Under the pieces are notes generated by a model. That model was not told where the DNA came from and did not search any database. It was given only the letters and a program-made list of their open reading frames with translations. Shown piece after piece: positions 1 to 6,165 of a stretch of 11,304 nucleotides of DNA. Location of the stretch: assembly GCA_964542435.1 (NCBI GenBank), contig CAZIVE010000087.1, positions 1-11,304 on the forward strand. Direction: 5' to 3'. Position 1 is the first letter of the stretch. Every line of letters starts with the position of its first letter. The DNA comes from CAZIVE01 sp964542435. Lineage in GTDB: Bacteria > Bacteroidota > Bacteroidia > Bacteroidales > Tannerellaceae. The position numbers and the translations under genes are program-made.

Positions 1-347
1 TCCTTCCGCTTTAAAGCCTTTTTAACGGCTTCTATCGCATCCGGGTTTAACACTCTGAATATTTCCCTTTTTATCAGCTTTGGGTCGGTGTCGCTCCCAT
101 TTAACCAGGAAATTGCCGTATCATAGGCCTTATCCAATAAAGGGACAATCTTCTTTCCGTATGTAGTAAGTTCCGTGTCCTTTGAATCGTGTAATGCTTC
201 TTCCCATTTGTTTACATTTACTTTTGTCTGCGTACTTACCATCATATTCACGGTATAATTAGGGCTGGCACCACGACGAACGCGGAAAAATAGAACGGCT
301 TCTTTTTCGTCGCCTTTTAGATTGTGGAAAAAATAACGTGTTTTCAT
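1..347 (-). CDS. Tyrosine recombinase (phage-type integrase), N-terminal part only
   Basis: This open frame starts at an ATG at 345-347 and runs off the left edge, giving 115 N-terminal residues without a stop. The visible part fits the N-terminal arm-binding and start of the SAM-like core-binding region of Bacteroidetes tyrosine recombinases: a beta-rich segment (residues 4-45, including LFFRVRRG and VNMMVSTQTKVNVNKWEEA) is followed by a helical stretch (about 60-115, KKIVPLLDKAYDTAISWL). The catalytic Arg-His-Arg-Tyr domain would lie outside the window. The gene reads away from a tRNA 3' end about 190 bases upstream, which is the usual layout of an element integrated into a tRNA gene. A TATCTTTG box lies 45 bases upstream of the start. 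The assignment rests on N-terminal pattern and context, not on catalytic residues, so the class is likely but the subfamily is unknown. Confidence 0.78.
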   Translation of the reverse strand, partial: MKTRYFFHNLKGDEKEAVLFFRVRRGASPNYTVNMMVSTQTKVNVNKWEEALHDSKDTELTTYGKKIVPLLDKAYDTAISWLNGSDTDPKLIKREIFRVLNPDAIEAVKKALKRK

Positions 348-364
348 ATTTCTATAATTTATCT

Positions 365-465
365 GTCGCCTGGCATTTCCAGGTCGCCCCACAAAGATAA
401 AAAATCTATTATAAAAAGTCGCCCTTAAGTCGCCCCTATTTTTTTATTTGGTTATAAAGTCGCCC
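365..465. repeat. GTCGCCC direct repeats between integrase and tRNA
   Basis: GTCGCCC occurs four times in the same orientation (383-389, 418-424, 429-435, 459-465), and a fifth copy lacking the last base lies at 365-370. Two copies share the longer word AAAGTCGCCCTTA (416-428 and 457-469). The rest of this stretch is AT-rich, so the GC-rich words stand out. Their position between an integrase gene and the tRNA 3' end suggests arm-type integrase or excisionase binding sites. Two copies also bracket the integrase -7 box, so they could regulate the gene as well. The function is inferred from position only. Confidence 0.55.
392..399 (-). promoter_or_regulatory. -7 promoter box of the integrase gene
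   Basis: Read on the - strand this is TATCTTTG, an exact match to the Bacteroidetes TAnnTTTG element. Transcription would start near 386, leaving a leader of about 38 bases before the ATG. No TTTG lies at the -33 position; a GGGCGAC word (418-424) is there instead, which suggests weak or activator-dependent transcription. Confidence 0.5.
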
Positions 466-538
466 TTAGCTGCTTTTACAACATTTGTTGAATATCAGCA
501 TTTTAGCGTCAAATAAAGCATAATAAATTATATGAAAG

Positions 539-612
539 TGGTCCCACTTGGGCTTGAACCAAGGACTCCCTGATTATGAGTCAGGTGCTCTGACCAACTG
601 AGCTATGGGACC
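539..612 (-). tRNA. tRNA with CAU anticodon (elongator Met or Ile2)
   Basis: The - strand folds as a complete 74-nt cloverleaf: acceptor GGTCCCA pairs with TGGGACC, the D arm is GCTC/GAGC, the anticodon stem CCTGA/TCAGG encloses the loop CTCATAA (anticodon CAT), and the T arm is CTTGG/CCAAG around TTCAAGC. The discriminator base is A (539), and CTT follows, so CCA is not encoded. CAU can mean elongator methionine or the lysidine-modified isoleucine tRNA. It is not the initiator type, because the first acceptor pair (G-C) is matched. Base pairs C4-G69 and C5-G68 agree with the TilS determinants known for E. coli tRNA-Ile2, but I cannot decide between the two in this lineage. The 3' end faces the integrase. 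Confidence 0.93.
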
Positions 613-642
613 ATTCCGGAGCGGATGGCTCTGAAACGGCGG

Positions 643-674
643 CAAATTTAGTATAATTATCTGATTCCTGCAAA
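643..674 (-). promoter_or_regulatory. Promoter of the tRNA gene
   Basis: On the - strand TTTG (671-674) is followed after 20 bases by TAAATTTG (643-650), a good match to the Bacteroidetes -33/-7 promoter. Transcription would start near 637, leaving about 25 bases of 5' leader before the mature tRNA end at 612. Confidence 0.6.
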
Positions 675-693
675 CGAAGGAGTGAAAACTTTC

Positions 694-724
694 TTGTAGA
701 AGCGGGGCGGAATGGTTATCTTTG
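694..724 (+). promoter_or_regulatory. Promoter of copA
   Basis: TATCTTTG at 717-724 is an exact -7 element, and a TTG at 694-696 sits 20 bases upstream. The in-frame TTG codon at 722 lies inside this box, so translation must start downstream, at the ATG at 752. No inverted repeat that would mark a copper-responsive operator is obvious here. Confidence 0.55.
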
Positions 725-751
725 CAGACAACAAGGTTCATCAAGAAAAAC

Positions 752-2956
752 ATGGCAAGAATCAAGAGGACATTTCCGGTGTTGGACATGATGTGTGCAT
801 CGTGTGCAGCGCATGTGGAGAACACATTGTCGCGTCAGGCGGGAGTGAAGAGTGCGTCGGTGAATTTGGCATCGGGCAGTGCGTGGATTGAATACGAGTC
901 GTCTGAGACGACGCCGGGCAAATTGCGTAAGGCGGTTCAGGAGGCCGGTTACGATCTGGTGATAGATGAACCGGTTGAGGCGGAGCAGTCCGCGGAGGCC
1001 TTGAAAGCCGAGTCCTATCGAAGGTTGAAGCATAACACGTTGTTTGCCGCTATCTTCACCGTGCCGATTCTGATCATCGGGATGTTGTTCATGCAGTTGC
1101 CGTATGTGGCCTATCTGTTGTGGGCTTTGGCGACAGTCGTACTGTTCGGTTTCGGCCGAGGCTTTTTCCATACAGCCTGGAAGCAGGCGAAGCATTTCTC
1201 AGCCAACATGGACACCCTGGTAGCGTTGAGTACCGGTGTCGCCTATCTCTTCAGCGTTTTCAACACCCTTTTCCCCACTTTCTGGTTGAATCGGGGAGTA
1301 GAGCCGCATGTCTATTTCGAGGCGTCGGCAGTGATCATCTGTTTCATTCTCACCGGCCGTCTTCTGGAGGAGAAGGCGAAGAGAGGCACGTCATCGGCGA
1401 TCCGCAAACTGATGAATCTCCGTCCGGCGACGGTGACGGTGGTCCGAGCTGACGGAAAGATGGAAGAGATCGCAGCAGAAACGGTCGTCGTCGGCGACCG
1501 GATCGCGGTAAAGCCGGGCGAGCGCATTGCTGTGGACGGAACGGTGAGTGACGGCAGCTCGTACGTGGACGAAAGCATGTTGAGCGGCGAGCCGGTAGCC
1601 GTCTTGAAGGAGAAAGGATCGGAGGTGTTTGCCGGGACGATCAATCAGAAAGGCAGTTTTCAGTTCGCGGCGAGCAAGATAGGCAAAGAGACGGTGCTGG
1701 CGCAGATCATCCGCAGGGTAGAAGAGGCGCAGGGCAGCAAGGCACCGGTGCAGAAGCTGGTGGATCGGATCGCGGGCATCTTCGTCCCGTCGGTGATGTT
1801 GATCGCGTTGCTCTCGTTTGCGATATGGATGATGACCGGAGGTTCGGAAGGCTTCACCCATGGTCTGCTTGCTTTGGTCACGGTGTTGGTCATCGCCTGT
1901 CCGTGTGCATTGGGGTTGGCCACGCCGACCGCCATCATGGTCGGAATCGGCAAGGGGGCAGAGAAAGGCATCCTGATCAAAGATGCGGAGAGCATCGAGA
2001 AAAGCCGGAAGATAGAGGTGGTCGTGCTTGATAAGACCGGCACGCTTACGGAAGGACGTCCGGAGGTGAGTGAAATCTGCTGGCTGCACGATGACGACCG
2101 CAAGGGTTCTGTGCTGGCCGCATTGGAATCGTTGTCCGAACATCCGTTGGCAGAGGCGTTGGTGGAACATTTCGGGAGCGTGGAGCATCACGATGTCGCC
2201 TCGTTTGAAAGCGAGATGGGCAAAGGCGTAACGGGCGTGATCGACGGGATCCGCTATTTCGCAGGCAACGAGAGTTTTCTGGAGGAGCATGCCGTAGCGA
2301 TATCCGACGAACTGCGTCAGGCATCGCGTCGGTATGCAGCGAAGGCCGAGTCGCTGGTCTGGTTTGCCGACGAGACGGAAGCATGGGCCGTTGCCGGTAT
2401 TTCAGATCGCGTGAAACCCTCTTCGAAGGAGGCCATCGAGCAGATGCAGCGTCACGGCATAGAGATATGGATGCTGACGGGCGACAACGAAGCGACGGCG
2501 CACGCACTGGCCACGCAGATGGGCATTGCGCATTACCGTTCGGGCATACTCCCGACGGAGAAGGAGGAGGTGATAGCGCAGTTGCAGAAAGAGGGCAAGA
2601 CCGTGGCGATGGTCGGTGACGGCATCAACGACAGTGCCGCTTTGGCGCGTGCCGATGTGAGCATCGCGATGGGCAAAGGCAGCGACATTGCGATGGACGT
2701 GGCCCAGATGACGATCATCTCCGGCGACCTGCTGAAGATCCCGGCTGCCATCCGACTCTCGGAACAGACGGTCCGCACCATTCATCAGAATCTTTTCTGG
2801 GCATTCATCTACAATGTCATCGCGATCCCGGTAGCCGCCGGCGTGCTTTATCCCTTTACCGGTTTCCTTCTCAATCCGATGATTGCGGGAGCCGCCATGG
2901 CCATGAGCAGTGTCAGCGTGGTCACCAACAGTCTGCTGCTGAAGCGAAAAGTCTGA
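752..2956 (+). CDS. copA: Copper-translocating P1B-type ATPase
   Basis: A 734-residue inner-membrane pump that uses ATP to export Cu+ from the cytoplasm. In order: one N-terminal heavy-metal-binding domain with CASC (residues 15-18); membrane helices from about 95 to 200; the actuator domain with LSGE (277-280, Ser in place of the usual Thr of TGE); the metal-transport helix with CPC (383-385); the phosphorylation site DKTGT (427-431); the nucleotide-domain SEHPLAEAL (462-470); TGDN (576-579); and GDGIND (622-627). YN (687-688) and MAMSS (716-720) in the last two helices are the P1B-1 (Cu+/Ag+) signature, which separates it from Zn/Cd pumps. Length is normal and all catalytic motifs are intact. 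The ATG at 752 is preferred over the in-frame TTG at 722, which lies in the -7 box. No CopZ chaperone or copper regulator is adjacent. It converges with murF, separated by 100 bases. Confidence 0.93.
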   Translation: MARIKRTFPVLDMMCASCAAHVENTLSRQAGVKSASVNLASGSAWIEYESSETTPGKLRKAVQEAGYDLVIDEPVEAEQSAEALKAESYRRLKHNTLFAAIFTVPILIIGMLFMQLPYVAYLLWALATVVLFGFGRGFFHTAWKQAKHFSANMDTLVALSTGVAYLFSVFNTLFPTFWLNRGVEPHVYFEASAVIICFILTGRLLEEKAKRGTSSAIRKLMNLRPATVTVVRADGKMEEIAAETVVVGDRIAVKPGERIAVDGTVSDGSSYVDESMLSGEPVAVLKEKGSEVFAGTINQKGSFQFAASKIGKETVLAQIIRRVEEAQGSKAPVQKLVDRIAGIFVPSVMLIALLSFAIWMMTGGSEGFTHGLLALVTVLVIACPCALGLATPTAIMVGIGKGAEKGILIKDAESIEKSRKIEVVVLDKTGTLTEGRPEVSEICWLHDDDRKGSVLAALESLSEHPLAEALVEHFGSVEHHDVASFESEMGKGVTGVIDGIRYFAGNESFLEEHAVAISDELRQASRRYAAKAESLVWFADETEAWAVAGISDRVKPSSKEAIEQMQRHGIEIWMLTGDNEATAHALATQMGIAHYRSGILPTEKEEVIAQLQKEGKTVAMVGDGINDSAALARADVSIAMGKGSDIAMDVAQMTIISGDLLKIPAAIRLSEQTVRTIHQNLFWAFIYNVIAIPVAAGVLYPFTGFLLNPMIAGAAMAMSSVSVVTNSLLLKRKV

Positions 2957-3056
2957 AACGTATTCCCTTCAGCCAAACGAAGAGGCACGAAAGAATCGAA
3001 GAGACGCATGGCCTGCCTCTCAAACGCACATCCGTTTCACAAATACAACGCAGGAA

Positions 3057-4352
3057 TTACAGCCATTCCTTCAATCCTTCGAAGCCCATGGAATGAGAGG
3101 CTTTGAGGAGAATGTGATATCCTTCGAGCGGATTTTCCTTGAGGTAGATCTGTAAAGCAGCCGTATCAGGAAAGGCCGGATATTTCCCATTCACCACGCG
3201 GACGAAGTTCTCACCGCAGAAGATGAGCCGGTCGAATCCTCCGGCTTCCGCCTCATGGAGCACTTCGGCATGGAGTGCGTCGCTCGTGGGTCCCAGTTCC
3301 TTCATGTCGCCCAAGATGACGGCTTTCGGACCGGTCTTCATGGAAGCGAAGCTGTCCAGAGCCACCTTCATGCTGCTCGGATTGGCATTATAGGCATCGA
3401 TGATGAGAGAATTATGAGCCGTGTCGGTCATCTGCGAGCGGTTGTTGGAAGGCGCATACGATTGGATAGCCGCGATGATCTTTTCGTCGGGTACGTGGAA
3501 GGTACGCCCCACGGCGATGGCCGCCAGGACGTTCATCAGGTTGTAGGCCCCGATCAGATGCGTATGGATCGCCGTCGATTTCCCCTTCTCTTTCCATTCG
3601 AGAGAGAGGAAGGGATCGCAGCTGACGACCTGTCCGCATACGAAATCGTCGTCCGATTCGCCGTAGGAGATTTGAGGCAGATGGCCGGCAATCTTCTGCA
3701 GCACGTCGTCCTCGCGATGGATGAAGATCTCGCCGCCGTTCTCCTTCAGGAAGTCGTAGAGTTCGCCTTTCGTCCGGATGATATTCTCATACGAACCGAA
3801 TCCTTCGAGATGGGCGCGTCCGATGTTGGTGATGACGCCGTAGTTGGGACGGGCGATCTCGACCAGTTCCTTGATGTCGCCCGGATGACTGGCCCCCATT
3901 TCAATCACAGCCATCTGATGGGAGCGGTTGAGTTTGAGTACGCTCAGCGGTACGCCGATGGAGTTGTTGAGGTTGCCGCGCGTATATTCGATGGGATAGG
4001 CCGACGAAAGCACGGCAGCGATCAGCTCCTTCGTGGTCGTCTTGCCGTTGGTTCCGGTGATGCCGATGACCGGCAGGCCGAGCTTTTCACGATGAAGACG
4101 CGCCAGCTGCTGCAAGCTTTTGAGGACATCGTCCACCAGAAGCGTCCGTTCGCCGCACGCAAAGTCCGGATTGTCGATGACGGCATAGGAACAGCCCGCA
4201 TCGAGAGCCTTCTGAGCAAATTTGTTACCATCGAAACGGTCGCCTTTGAGTGCGAAGAAAAGAGACCCTTCCGGACAGTTGCGGCTGTCGGTCGTCACCG
4301 TCGGATGTTGCAGAAACAAGGAATAGAGTTCGGTTGTATGGATCATCATCAT
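3057..4352 (-). CDS. murF: UDP-N-acetylmuramoyl-tripeptide--D-alanyl-D-alanine ligase
   Basis: This cytoplasmic ligase adds D-Ala-D-Ala to UDP-MurNAc-tripeptide, the last cytoplasmic step of peptidoglycan peptide assembly, using ATP. The 431 residues have the normal Mur-ligase order: N-terminal substrate domain with TVTTDSR (18-24); the ATP loop GITGTNGKTTT (97-107); the central domain with EMGA (151-154) and NIGRAHLEGFGS (166-177); GAYNLMNVLAA (258-268); and the C-terminal domain with DAYNANPSSM (329-338), LGDMKELG (357-364) and LKASHSMGFE (416-425). DAYNANP and the KASHSMGFE end separate MurF from MurC, MurD and MurE. The start has three consecutive ATG codons (4344-4352), so the first residue is uncertain by two positions. 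It stands alone here, away from the other dcw cell-wall genes, with its own promoter. Confidence 0.95.
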   Translation of the reverse strand: MMMIHTTELYSLFLQHPTVTTDSRNCPEGSLFFALKGDRFDGNKFAQKALDAGCSYAVIDNPDFACGERTLLVDDVLKSLQQLARLHREKLGLPVIGITGTNGKTTTKELIAAVLSSAYPIEYTRGNLNNSIGVPLSVLKLNRSHQMAVIEMGASHPGDIKELVEIARPNYGVITNIGRAHLEGFGSYENIIRTKGELYDFLKENGGEIFIHREDDVLQKIAGHLPQISYGESDDDFVCGQVVSCDPFLSLEWKEKGKSTAIHTHLIGAYNLMNVLAAIAVGRTFHVPDEKIIAAIQSYAPSNNRSQMTDTAHNSLIIDAYNANPSSMKVALDSFASMKTGPKAVILGDMKELGPTSDALHAEVLHEAEAGGFDRLIFCGENFVRVVNGKYPAFPDTAALQIYLKENPLEGYHILLKASHSMGFEGLKEWL

Positions 4353-4378
4353 GTATGTTTTCTAAAGGAAAAGTTTTA

Positions 4379-4386
4379 CAAAAGTA
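4379..4386 (-). promoter_or_regulatory. -7 promoter box of murF
   Basis: On the - strand this reads TACTTTTG, an exact TAnnTTTG match, 26 bases before the first ATG of murF. No clear TTTG was found at the -33 distance. Confidence 0.5.
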
Positions 4387-4779
4387 ATCATTATCGCAAT
4401 TCCATCGACGATAATTCAGATTATAAGAATTTTTTGTTCCTGCGGGGAATCGGCTCACCGAGCCGTCTGCATCCACCCTGTCCACCCGTCTGCTGAGAGA
4501 CGCTTGTTCACGGAAGGTTTTCTGATATTCCGGTTCTCGAAGCTGTTTTTTATAATGGCATTGCCGTTATCAAGGGAACCTGTTGTATTTTTCCCACACC
4601 CACAATCGTTCTGACTCAGGTTTGTCCATCTGTTATTTTTTGCTTTGGATAAGTTCCCATCATTCCCCGTTTAGAAATTTGGTTTGCAACAAAGAAGGGA
4701 CAAAACTCTCTATCTCTCATTTGACTCTCTCAAATCATTTATAGGGCATATCATGGCAATCTCTCACATACAGTGATTT
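4387..4779. other. Intergenic stretch without a supported gene
   Basis: About 390 bases between murF and the HxlR-family gene. The only structure I see is a perfect 6-bp hairpin (CGGCTC, loop ACC, GAGCCG; 4451-4465) without an adjacent T run, so it is not a normal terminator. A word GCAGACGG occurs twice nearby on the - strand. One - strand frame stays open for about 70 codons (roughly 4450-4656) but has no ATG and resembles nothing I recognise. The stretch is more AT-rich than copA or murF. It could hold a decayed gene or simply be spacer. Confidence 0.5.
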
Positions 4780-5178
4780 CTAATTGCACGACTTTGAATC
4801 TTCCCCCTTATTCATTTCAATAGAGCACTTGTACTTTTCAGCTGCACGTAATCCCCAGTCCGACATCTTCATGATTAACGGAACAATGGTCTGCCCGAAA
4901 TCCGTCAATTTATATTCCACCTTAGGAGGAACGACAGGATACACAATTCGACTGATGATGCCGTCACGTTCCAATTCTCTTACAGCCAATGTAAACATTC
5001 GATTCGAAATATCTCTGAGCAGGCGTTGCAATTCGGACGAACGCATAGCACCGTCTTTCAAAAAATAGATAATCATGCTCTTCCATTTACCACCGATGAT
5101 CTCCATCGCCAACTCCAATGAACAAAAAAACAGGTGTTCATGATAAAAATATTTTCCTTTAGAACCTTTATTTTCCAT
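4780..5178 (-). CDS. HxlR-family winged-helix transcriptional regulator
   Basis: 132 residues covering the whole HxlR-type winged helix-turn-helix domain. Diagnostic segments are CSLELAMEIIGGKWKSMII (19-37), the recognition region MRSSELQRLLRDISNRMFTLAVRELE (45-70; split here as MRSSELQRLL and NRMFTLAVRELE), the wing DGIISRIVYPVVPPKVEYKLT (72-92; the core is RIVYPVVPPKVEY) and a C-terminal DWGL (107-110). Members act as homodimers and often sense electrophiles, quinones, diamide or aldehydes through an N-terminal cysteine; Cys19 is in the expected place. Two more cysteines lie near the C-terminus (117 and 131). It is transcribed divergently from a flavodoxin-fold reductase, the layout known for YodB-like regulators and their target reductases, so control of that gene and of itself is likely. 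The target and inducer are inferred, not shown. Confidence 0.9.
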   Translation of the reverse strand: MENKGSKGKYFYHEHLFFCSLELAMEIIGGKWKSMIIYFLKDGAMRSSELQRLLRDISNRMFTLAVRELERDGIISRIVYPVVPPKVEYKLTDFGQTIVPLIMKMSDWGLRAAEKYKCSIEMNKGEDSKSCN

Positions 5179-5195
5179 AATTTACTCATTTTTGT

Positions 5196-5221
5196 TACTA
5201 TAGTACATTATTGTGCGTACT
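5196..5221. promoter_or_regulatory. Candidate operator in the divergent HxlR/reductase promoter region
   Basis: Two symmetrical elements overlap. TACTATAGTA (5196-5205) is a perfect 10-bp palindrome. AGTAC (5202-5206) and GTACT (5217-5221) form an inverted repeat with a 10-base spacer. They lie between the HxlR -7 box and its start codon and touch the -33 element of the reductase promoter, so a bound dimer could block both. HxlR regulators bind short inverted repeats of this kind, but binding here is inferred. Confidence 0.4.
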
Positions 5222-5252
5222 TGCAAATATAGATATATAATACCTATTTTTG
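5221..5252 (+). promoter_or_regulatory. Promoter of the flavodoxin-fold reductase
   Basis: TTGC at 5221-5224 is followed after about 20 bases by TATTTTTG (5245-5252), a good Bacteroidetes -33/-7 pair. Transcription would start near 5258, giving a leader of about 27 bases before the ATG at 5285. Confidence 0.6.
5224..5231 (-). promoter_or_regulatory. -7 promoter box of the HxlR-family gene
   Basis: On the - strand this reads TATATTTG, an exact TAnnTTTG match, 45 bases before the ATG. It overlaps the -33 region of the divergent promoter (TTGC at 5221-5224), so the two promoters probably compete or are co-regulated. No clear -33 partner was found. Confidence 0.45.
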
Positions 5253-5284
5253 CACATCGTTTTAAACATTAAAAATATACGGAA

Positions 5285-5947
5285 ATGGAAATTTTTGCAA
5301 TCAATGGAAGTCCAAGGAAATCGGGGAATACAGCTACCCTGCTCAAAAAGTTCCTCGAAGGAGCAGAATCAGTAAGTGAAACGGTTCACACCACTCTTAT
5401 CAATCTGTATGATTTAAAGTTCACAGGTTGCAGAAGTTGTTTCGGGTGCAAACTTCTGAACGGTGATTCTTATGGCAAATGCATCATAAAAGACGATCTC
5501 TACGAACTGCTTCCGAAACTTTTTAATGCAGATGGCATCGCATTGGGTTCAAGTATTTATTTCGGTGATATGACCGGAGAGATGAAATGCTTCATCGAGC
5601 GTTTCTTGTTTCCAAACTTCACGTATGAAATTGGGTATCGTTCGATCGCTCCCAAAAGAATGCCGATTCAGATGATTTATACGATGAATGTCAAAGAGGA
5701 GTTTTTCTATTCAAGTAATTACGACAAACATTTGGGTTACACTGAAAATTTCATCGGTCATACCTACACCATGCCGAAGAGACTCTGCTCTTTCTTCACC
5801 TATCAGTTCAACAACTATAAGAAGTATCGTGTCGAAGCTTTTTCTGAACCGGAGAAAGCAGCATACAAAAAGACACAGTTCCCGAAAGATCTGGAAGCTG
5901 CTTTCAATGCCGGAAAGGAGATGGCCTTACAGATAACGAAAGGATAG
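5285..5947 (+). CDS. Flavodoxin-fold NAD(P)H-dependent oxidoreductase, iron-sulfur-flavoprotein-like
   Basis: A 220-residue cytoplasmic protein of the NADPH-dependent FMN reductase / flavodoxin-like superfamily. GSPRKSGNT (8-16) is the FMN-phosphate loop, and GSSIYFGDMTGEMK (88-101) is the second flavin-contact segment. Between them lies a cysteine cluster, Cys49, Cys52, Cys55 and Cys66 (CX2CX2CX10C), near the position where iron-sulfur flavoproteins hold a 4Fe-4S cluster; the last spacer is longer than the compact motif known from Methanosarcina Isf. It may reduce quinones, nitro or azo compounds, or another electrophile; the substrate cannot be told. The divergent HxlR-family neighbour probably controls it. 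The last two codons and the stop fall in the 55-base block repeated after the N run, but the frame ends cleanly before it. Codon use is more AT-rich than in copA or folP, hinting at transfer. Confidence 0.87.
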   Translation: MEIFAINGSPRKSGNTATLLKKFLEGAESVSETVHTTLINLYDLKFTGCRSCFGCKLLNGDSYGKCIIKDDLYELLPKLFNADGIALGSSIYFGDMTGEMKCFIERFLFPNFTYEIGYRSIAPKRMPIQMIYTMNVKEEFFYSSNYDKHLGYTENFIGHTYTMPKRLCSFFTYQFNNYKKYRVEAFSEPEKAAYKKTQFPKDLEAAFNAGKEMALQITKG

Positions 5948-6150
5948 TCCTCTCTGTTTTTGTCAATTCGCTTTTTCTTCGTCGTTCAGCCGATTNNNNN
6001 NNNNNNNNNNNNNNNNNNNNNNNNNNNNNNNNNNNNNNNNNNNNNNNNNNNNNNNNNNNNNNNNNNNNNNNNNNNNNNNNNNNNNNNNNNNNNNNAGGAT
6101 AGTCCTCTCTGTTTTTGTCAATTCGCTTTTTCTTCGTCGTTCAGCCGATT
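5941..6150. other. Assembly gap of 100 N flanked by identical 55-base blocks
   Basis: Bases 5996-6095 are N. The 55 bases before the gap (5941-5995) are identical to the 55 bases after it (6096-6150), and the match stops exactly at the gap edges. That is the signature of two contigs that overlap by one k-mer (k = 55) but were joined by a default 100-N scaffold gap. The real sequence probably contains the block once and no gap. A true 55-bp direct repeat around missing sequence is the less likely alternative. Confidence 0.85.
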
Positions 6151-6165
6151 CATTCCCTACCTATC

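Noticed and set aside
365..465. GTCGCCC repeats as a CRISPR array
   Set aside because: The repeated word is only 7 bases, spacing is irregular (11 to 35 bases between starts) and no cas gene is visible.
1391..2290. Long antisense open frame inside copA
   Set aside because: It is a product of GC-rich codon use in copA; its translation is rich in Arg, His and Gln and shows no domain.
2981..3020. AGAGGCA / TGCCTCT inverted repeat between copA and murF as a shared terminator
   Set aside because: The 7-bp stem has a 26-base loop and no T run, so it is not a convincing intrinsic terminator.
4451..4465. CGGCTC-ACC-GAGCCG hairpin as a terminator
   Set aside because: No T run follows it on either strand and no gene ends there.
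4450..4656. About 70 open codons on the - strand upstream of murF
   Set aside because: No ATG, no promoter close by and no recognisable sequence; a frame this long is possible by chance.
4353..5947. HxlR/flavoprotein region as a new defence or toxin system
   Set aside because: Both proteins belong to known redox-regulatory families, and nothing like a nuclease, NTPase or membrane effector is present.
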